A DNA stretch of 64,000 bases from Alviniconcha marisindica (taxonomy: Eukaryota > Mollusca > Gastropoda > Provannidae): assembly GCA_018857735.1 (NCBI GenBank), contig JABMCL010002394.1:415001-479000 (forward strand), in the 5' to 3' direction. The notes under the pieces are model-generated. The model did not search any database. It was not told the origin of the DNA and worked only from the letters and a program-made list of their open reading frames with translations. Positions 13,845 through 22,400 of this stretch are shown one piece after another; position 1 is the stretch's first letter, and each line of letters starts with the position of its first letter. The position numbers and the translations under genes were made by a program.

Positions 13845-16800
13845 TGTGTGTGTGTGTGCATTCATGTTGTATGCACTGAATTTTGACAAATATGTGTGAA
13901 CGTATTTGTAGAGAACGTGTAAGCACTTTGGGCCTATCCGGGTTAGGTGCTCTAAGTATTCATTATTATTATTATTATTATTAGTGCACTGGTGGGAACT
14001 ACGGAAGGTTCCATCTCACTCTAAACCCTACTTCTTTCCGCACAGGCTTTTAATCTGACCACCGTGTGGTGATGTGTTGACTGGTGGGTGGGTAATGAAC
14101 TGAGTTGGATTGAGCTTTCAAATGATACAAACGTGCCACATTATATGGCAACTCGTATCTGGTATTATCAATGAACAAGACATTATTTGTGATACCCACT
14201 GCTTATTTTGAAGGTTCTGTTCAGAATCAAGCAGTCTTATTTTGACAGTTTTGTTCCGAATCAGTCTTATTTTGATGGTTTGGTTCAGAATCAGTCTTAT
14301 TTTGCCAGTCTGTTCCGAATCAAGCAGTCTTATTTTGTCAGTTTTGTTCCAAATCAAGCAGTCTTATTTTGATGACTTTGTTCCTTATCAAGGAGTTCTT
14401 ATTCTGACAGTTTTGTTCAGAGTCAAGCGGTCTTATTTCGACTGTCAGGGGTCGCGCTCATTGCAAAATTTTGCGTAAATATTGCATTTTTCGGGTGCCG
14501 TACGCATTTTAGCCACATCGCTGCGTCACCGTACACAAAATGACAACACCGATTAAACAAGCCTTATGCCTCACTGGTGGATGCCGTCACTCGATCAACA
14601 CTAGATCTACTTGCAAACTCAGTGCCATCTCAGCCGTTCAAGTCAGTCAATGAAGGGCGGAATCTGGACAGCAAAATAAACGCGTAACTCCCTGTAAGCT
14701 ACCGTAATTTTTGAACTATAAGGTGACGGTGAAACTTTTCCTAAAATCTTACTCATGCCGCACCTTATAGTCGGTAGTGCCCTGTCTGTGAATAAAATTC
14801 GCACACTTTTCCAAAAAAAAAGCAACTATTAATTTGAATTCTAACGAACCTGTATGGATCTGGAAGAAGATTGGTTCCCATATCAGACATGGCCGAACTG
14901 ATCAGTGATATTTTCCGGTTAATCGACGGAGGACACAATCCCAGATATGGAATTTGGAACCACCCAGTATGCCTACTTTGTCAGCTGTAATATCATCAGA
15001 ATTCACTCAAAGGTAGAAGACGACAAAACTGAAAACAAAACACTGTCACACCGAATACAAATGAGAGAAAATGGCGGCAGCTTCGACTTCAACTTCATCT
15101 CGTTACTAAATCCTGCGGTAATGAGAACTAGGTTTGCTGACATCGTCTGCTGCAGTTCTTCCTTTAAAAATGATGCTGTGTGCATGTTCCAATCTATTCA
15201 AACTTTTTATGTGAAAGGCAAATTTACTGAACGTTACCACATTTTTTGTGCACGGATAGACCTTCCTTTTACTATTTTCGTCTGCTCACATTACAGACCA
15301 TGAGCTACAATCAGGTTACTATCATTCTGGCTTTGTAATGTGCATTAATTCTAGGTTATACTGTACGCATTTTTTGTGCCATTGACGCAAAATACGTAAT
15401 GTTTCGATCGGTTGACGCAAATCTCTAAAAGGCAGCGCAACCCCTGACCGTTTAGTCCAGATTCAAGCAGTTTGTTCCGAATCAAGCAGTCTTATTTTGT
15501 CAGTTTTGTTCTGAATCAAGCATTCTTATTTCAATGGTTTTGTTCCAGATCAGGCAGTCTTATTTTGATGGTTTTGTTCAGAATCAAGCAGTCTTATTTT
15601 GACAATTTTATCCAGAATCAAGCACTTACTTTGGCAGTTTGTTCCAAATCAACAGTCTTATTTTGTCAGTTTTGTTCCGAATCAAGCAGTCTTATTTTGA
15701 TGGCTTTGTTCCAGATCAAGCAGTCTTATTATGATGGTTTTGTTCCAAATCAAGCAGTCTTATTTTGATGGTTTTGTTCCAAATCAAGCAGTCTTATTTT
15801 GACAGTTTTGTTCCAGATCAAGCAGTCTTATTTTGTTGGTTTTATTCCAAATCAAGCAGTGTTATTTTGAAGGTTATGTTCTGAATCAAGCAGTCTTATT
15901 TTGAAGGTTATGTTCTGAATCAAGCAGTCTTATTTTGAAGGTTTTGTTCCAAATCAGCAGTCTTATTTTGAAGGTTATGTTCTGAATCAAGCAGTCCTAT
16001 TTTGAAGGTTTTGTCCAAGAATAAACAGTGTTTTGTTGCAATGGTATGCTTTAGCTTGTGAGGAAAACATGGCAACCGTCCTGTCAAGTTTTCACATAGA
16101 ATACTGCCACACTCCAATCGGTAAGTCCGCAGGTGACTGGCCGCCCAGAACTCATCACTGGTTTCAGATTTACGAAAGGTTTAAAAAAATAATCCCATTT
16201 GAATAATCCCCTCCCTGAGTCCACCATCTAGCCTTGACTTTGTATACTTACACATCCTGACACACCTTTACAGTAAGACTAAGAGGCCACAGAATGAGGT
16301 TGAATATCTGTCGACTTGAATGAATGAATGAATGAAAATTTATATATAACGCATAAAAAACTTCCACACAAAACCTTGCGTGTTCACAGTGCCAGATACA
16401 CACAGTGCATACATGTAAGCTCTCGCAAGCTAAAACTACCAAAGGACACTCATACCAAAAGGTACAAACAGCTCCTACCCACCCACCCCTTCCTAAAAGT
16501 GGAACTATACATAGCAGTTAAATGTAAAAATATATACAGAGTTACAAATAATGATAACAGAAGAAAAAAGAAAGAAAGAATCACATGCACACACACACAC
16601 ACACACACACAAACACAGTAATTATGGCAACATCAGCTTCACTTAACACACACACCAGAGCAGGCGCACATACACAATCGCATTGACTATCATCCCTAGG
16701 TAAAGAAATGGGTTTTCCGCGAAAGTCTGAAAGACTGAATGGAGTCCTCCTTGATGCTCTCGGGGAGGACATTCCAGAGGGAGGGAGCGACATATCTGAA

Positions 16801-17798
16801 GGCTCGCTCGCTGTTTGCAGGTGATTACCTGTTGACAGGTGAACTCTCATGGTTGCCCAGGGATGGGAAGACCGGCTTGTTGGGGAAATACTGTTCAACC
16901 AAGGCTGTCAGGTTTCGCAGGATCTCAGTCTGGGCAGCTCGGGTCTGGTTCCAGATGTTGTGGGCCGGCAGGTCTCCCGTCCACAGGATGTAGTCAAACT
17001 GCAACAGCAGCAGAACAACATTCTACAGTTGTGTGCGTGTGTTGCACGTTGCAAGCTGGCAGATCTCCCATTCAAAAGACAGGCTCTACCAAACCGCAAC
17101 AGTGGCAGAGCAACATTCTACAGTAGTATGTGTGTGTGCTGCACGTTGCAAGCTGGCAGATCTCCCATTCACAAGACAGGCTCTACCAAACCGCAACAGC
17201 AGCAGAGCAAAATTCTACAGTTAATAATAATAAATAATTAAAGTATTTGTAAATTGCAAAATCGTGTCCACGGAGACTACTCTAAGCGCATACACGTGCA
17301 CACACACACACACACACAGGCACCCGCACACACGTGCATTCTGACTATACAGAGCTAAATTTACACAGCTTAAAATGGGCAGCAAACGGAGACTTGAGAT
17401 GGATGAAGATAGCAGCACGGAACAGAAAACGTGGCAGGTCTATAGTTCAGGGAATTTTTTTTTGGGGGGGGCTGCATTTGAATGAGTCCAGAGAGGGTTT
17501 CTGTAGGAGAGGAAGGGGTTAGTTAGTTGGTCTTTGAGCCTGGTCTAGAGAGGAAGAGGAAGGTCATTCCATGTAGATGGTCCAAAACCAGAAAAGGCGC
17601 GGGAACCAACAGCGGAGAGTCTGGCACGAGGAATCTGGAGGCTGAGAGTATCAGAAGCAGAGCGGAGAGTACTGGAGGGTGTGTAAAAGTTGAAGACGGT
17701 CACAGCTGTGTGTGTGGTGCATGTCTCGATCTGGCAGATACCCCATTCATGAGACAGGCTGCTCCAAACTCAAACAGCAACAGAGCAACATTCTACGG

Positions 17799-17839
<41 letters not shown>

Positions 17840-19419
17840 GTATGCTGCAAGGTAGGGTGTGCCAAACTGAAACAGCAGCAGAGCAACATTCTACGGTTGT
17901 GTGTTATATGTTGCAAGCTGGCAGATATCCCATTCATCAGGTACGGTGTGCCACACTGAAACAGCAGCAGTGCAACATTCTACAGCTGTGTGTTGCTTGT
18001 TGCAAGCTGGCAGATATCCCATTCATCAGGTACGGTGTGCCACACTGAAACAGCAGCAGTGCAACATTCTACAGTTGTGTGTTGCTTGTTGCAAGCTGGC
18101 AGATATCCCATTCATCAGGTACGGTGTGCCACACTGAAACAGCAGCAGTGCAACATTCTACAGTTGTGTGTTGCTTGTTGCAAGCTGGCAGATATCCCAT
18201 TCATCAGGTACGGTGTGCCACACTGAAACAGCAGCAGTGCAACATTCTACAGTTGTGTGTTGCATTGTTGCAAGCTGGCAGATATCCCATTCGCAAGACA
18301 GGCTGTAGTCAAACTACAACAGCAACAGTACAACATTCAGGACTTTATCACATGTAGTGAGATGGCGACCTGGCCACAGTCTGGAATGTTACTGCTGCTA
18401 CACTCTACAGAAAGGCACTAACAAGCATTTTGTCATGTGAGTCAGCATGATGATGTGCGATCTGATCTCAAGGCGAGAGAGCGGCTAGCTGGAAATGTGG
18501 AATTAACAGAGCTGACGAGAAGAGCAAATGCTCAGTCAACTTACATCCCAACCTGAACAAGCGAACAAGCAAAACAAGAAGGGAAAGGGAAAAAAAGGGA
18601 GTGTGGGTCAAAATTGGTGAGCCTGCAAAAATGTCAGTCATCAAAACTGGCTCCCAGTGCAATACACTGCCAATGCATCATCTGTCATTACATTTCTAGA
18701 CTATGGGTCTGTGTTCCAGACAACAGATGGTATACAGTGGAATGTGAACCACGCTCAGCTCTGGAGCAAAACTAAGCATGGTTCATATTTTGGTATCCGT
18801 TCCACCCCCGTGTTACCGCAGTGGCACATAAAAGATCCTGGTCATTCTGCCAAAAGAGCAGGGTGCAGGTTACAGCTAAACATGCATACACCTTACATAT
18901 GTGGCTTTGCATGAAGTGACATGGTGCATGGTTGTATGGTGTACACAGAACTTGCGCCGAGACGGCTGCAGTTTCATGTGGCACCAGCCATGCTAAAGCT
19001 GTAAGTACACCACTTCGGTGGATATTCAAAAAAACGTGCTATAAAAAGCTAGTCACTCATGTAGAACCACATGCGAGCGCAGTGAGTCTGCTCAAGAGAG
19101 CGGAGAATAGCGCTATATAAGCGATCATCAATTATCAATCAATCAATCTGTCCCAGGACTGTCAAGCACAAACACAGCCCCACCAAAAAAACCTTTCGCA
19201 AATGCTGTTTCTCTTACTGTGCTCCAAAGCAATGGAATTCTCTACCTTCTGATATCCGTCACGTGCAATCCCCCCATGCCATCAAAACTGCATTAAACAT
19301 TCACCTCTACAAAAACAGCACATGTGACTTCAGATTCTGTCTTCTTCCTTTTTTGCTCTCCTTCCCCTCCCTCCTCCCTATTACAATTTACATTCCTTCT
19401 GTGTGCCTGTGTGCGCCTC

Positions 19420-19489
<70 letters not shown>

Positions 19490-22400
19490 TGTGTGTGTGC
19501 ATACAGGTATGGTGTGCAAGCAATATAATATGATTACACATTATTTTGGGGTTTTATGTATATATTTTTGTAGCTCTTGTAAAGCACAGTGTGCTCACCC
19601 TTGTCAGTGAGATAGGCACTATAGAAATGTCTATTATTATTACGATTAAGACTCCCTTTTCATGCACATAAAACAGTCACAATCCTATAGATCTGCAAGC
19701 AATTCATATATAATATGACGGGACCGGCTCATTCATGGCTTCCTCACAACTATCATGATGTACTGGTGCCATGACGGCAGAGCTGCCAACCCTTCATTAG
19801 AGTAGCAAAATCAGATTTTAAGCGTAGTAATTTGATTTTGAGTGTAGTATATATGATCCTCCTTTGCAATTCGATTTGGTTTTTAAAAAAAATTATTCGA
19901 GAAAAAATAAAGATACAAAGAATCATTATGTGCTCACCAACAAGCTATAGCTATAGCTTATAGGCAATTCGATTTCAAGGAAACATGCCTCAGAACAGCT
20001 GTCCAGCATGATTGGCGGAAGAGAGAGCGATGTGCACGACAAAGAAATTTGTGAAAAGCGTCTCCGCTCAAATTACGTCCAAATGCTGTGAAGACGGCAT
20101 CTCACAACCCATAAAATGGGAAATCTTCAGTGTACTTCCTATCGCTTTTTCCTTTGTTGATGTGATGCTTCCAGTTGATGCATCGTTCAATGTCATCCAT
20201 TCCGCCATGGGCGACAGAAAAGTCCCAAGGAGCAGGCGCTGCAGTTAACATACTGGACGCTCTGCGTTGATCATACAATGCAAAGAAACTTTTCTATAGA
20301 TATATTGTTCCTGGAAAGTTTGGTGTGTGGTTTGTTTTTTTATGAGATTTTCACCTGGGAGCTCGCTTTCAGCTTCTCACTTTGGCATGGCAATTTGAAA
20401 TGATTGAAAATGGAAGTCATCTCACCAGGAAGTGATGCATAAGAGAAGGAACTGAACCAAACACTATGTTTAAAACAGCTGGTTTAAAATGTGAACACCG
20501 ACTGGCTGTGGGACAACCAACACCACGGACACAAATAGGCACAGGTGCAATGGGTTGCTGGCACAATATCCAAAATAAACAATTTTTGTTTTTCGGGAGG
20601 AGAGCGTAGTTATATGATCAAGAGTGTAGCAGCATAGTGCGTAGTAAACTACAACCAAAATGTAGCAGTTGGCAGCTCTGCGACGGTAACCAGGAAGAGT
20701 ACCTTCTGTTGAGACAGGTGAGTGAAAAGTCCCTCTAGCGTCCAGGTGGGGGTATCACAGTTGCGATAGTCACCATAGCGACCAGCCCCTGTCTCGCCAG
20801 GCCCTGTCAAAATGCAAACATGGAAATGCACAGAAAAGAAAAATGGGAATGGAAGGTGGCGCAAGGAATGAAGAACCAACTTAAAGAGAAAACAAGGGGA
20901 AGAAGCATTTGACATTTACACGCAGCAGTTTTTAACTCCATTTCTCATCCTGTCTGTTAAAAATAAACATTTGAAAGTCATGATGACAACCATGAGTGTT
21001 GCCCTTTTGTGCCCAGCAGTCTGTGTTGGCAATACCACAAACACACAAACACATCATTAGCAACCTTTTTCTGCTCTTCATTAATAAAGAGTGAGCCAAC
21101 ATGGCCAACCCCTGAGGAACTCAAATTCAAAGAAAAAAGAAAGAAAAAAGTACTTCTTTTGTATCATTGTGTGTGTGTGTGAGTGTAAGTGTGTGAGTGT
21201 TATTTAATATGATAGCAATCTTGATTGTTTTCTTTTAGTAAACTAGCATGTGCATGCGCACTTGTGTGTGGACGTGGGTAGGAAAGTGTACGCGTGTTTA
21301 CAATATATCCATCTGTAAGGCAGTTATTTAATTTTAGTCTTCATTGATTTCTTTTCAAGTTTGTTATAATTTTATAGGAATTATTAATAAACAGTTGTAG
21401 CAGTAAGTGTTAGGTGAAGGGTGTGCGCGTATGGGTGCCGGCAATACACATGGGCACCGTTATGGATTTTGGTGTGTGTGTGTGTGTGTGTGTGTGCATG
21501 CGTACATGTGTGTGTCTGCGCGTGTGGTGGCTTACACTGCATGAATGAGAATATTACACTTTACAGAGCTGAATTTACCTTTATTTATTTATAACTTTTA
21601 TACATGGCTAATTGCAAGCATTTTGTCCATTTGTTAATGCATTGTATGAATGGAAAGTCACCGAGACAAATTCCTGTGTGCATTTAAATGTCACTGGCAA
21701 TTAAACATCCTTGTATCCTTGTATTTTGTACAAGTTACCAAGTATTGATAGAACCACCAAATGAAGCCATCAGATGGAGATATATACATTCTGCATTGAT
21801 TTCAGTCTGCACTTGACAAAGCAGCATTAATACTGTTATCATTAGTTTTGTTGTTGTTGCTCTTGTGCATGTTTATTTTGTGTGTGCGTCTCGTTTGTTT
21901 ATTTTAGTTTGTTTTGGGTTGGGTCTTGTTTTTTGGCACACTGTCAAAATAAAATAATAAAATAATCAAAACATTCCAGAGATACAATTGTTCTGCACAT
22001 TGTACCCAACAATATTTTTATTTATTAATATGGTTTCAAATTAGTCTCATGATCGGATCCACCCATGTAACTTCAAATCACTAAAACTGCTACAATTGTG
22101 TCAATTATATTTTGGCCTGGATGCAGCCGTTCTTACATATATCTCTGATGGGTCAAATCATTTCCCCCGAGTTGCAGTTTTTAATTTCTATCATTTACTG
22201 AGGTTACACCAGCAAGGTTACAATGGTGGAATCTGCAGCGCTCCAGACAGTGGTGGTACCTGGCTTCCCATCGCTGGCACGGCAACACAGTGGCTCCTTG
22301 CAGACAGCCTGGCTGCCAGGAGAGTACAGGGTGTCAAGGTGGATGTCTGTCAGGTGCAACACGCGTAGTGTGGGTGATCCTGGCTGCAGCAACAAACACT

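Noticed and set aside
20012..20248. 78-codon open frame inside an hAT-like element
   Set aside because: No transposase motif; the element is too short to be autonomous.
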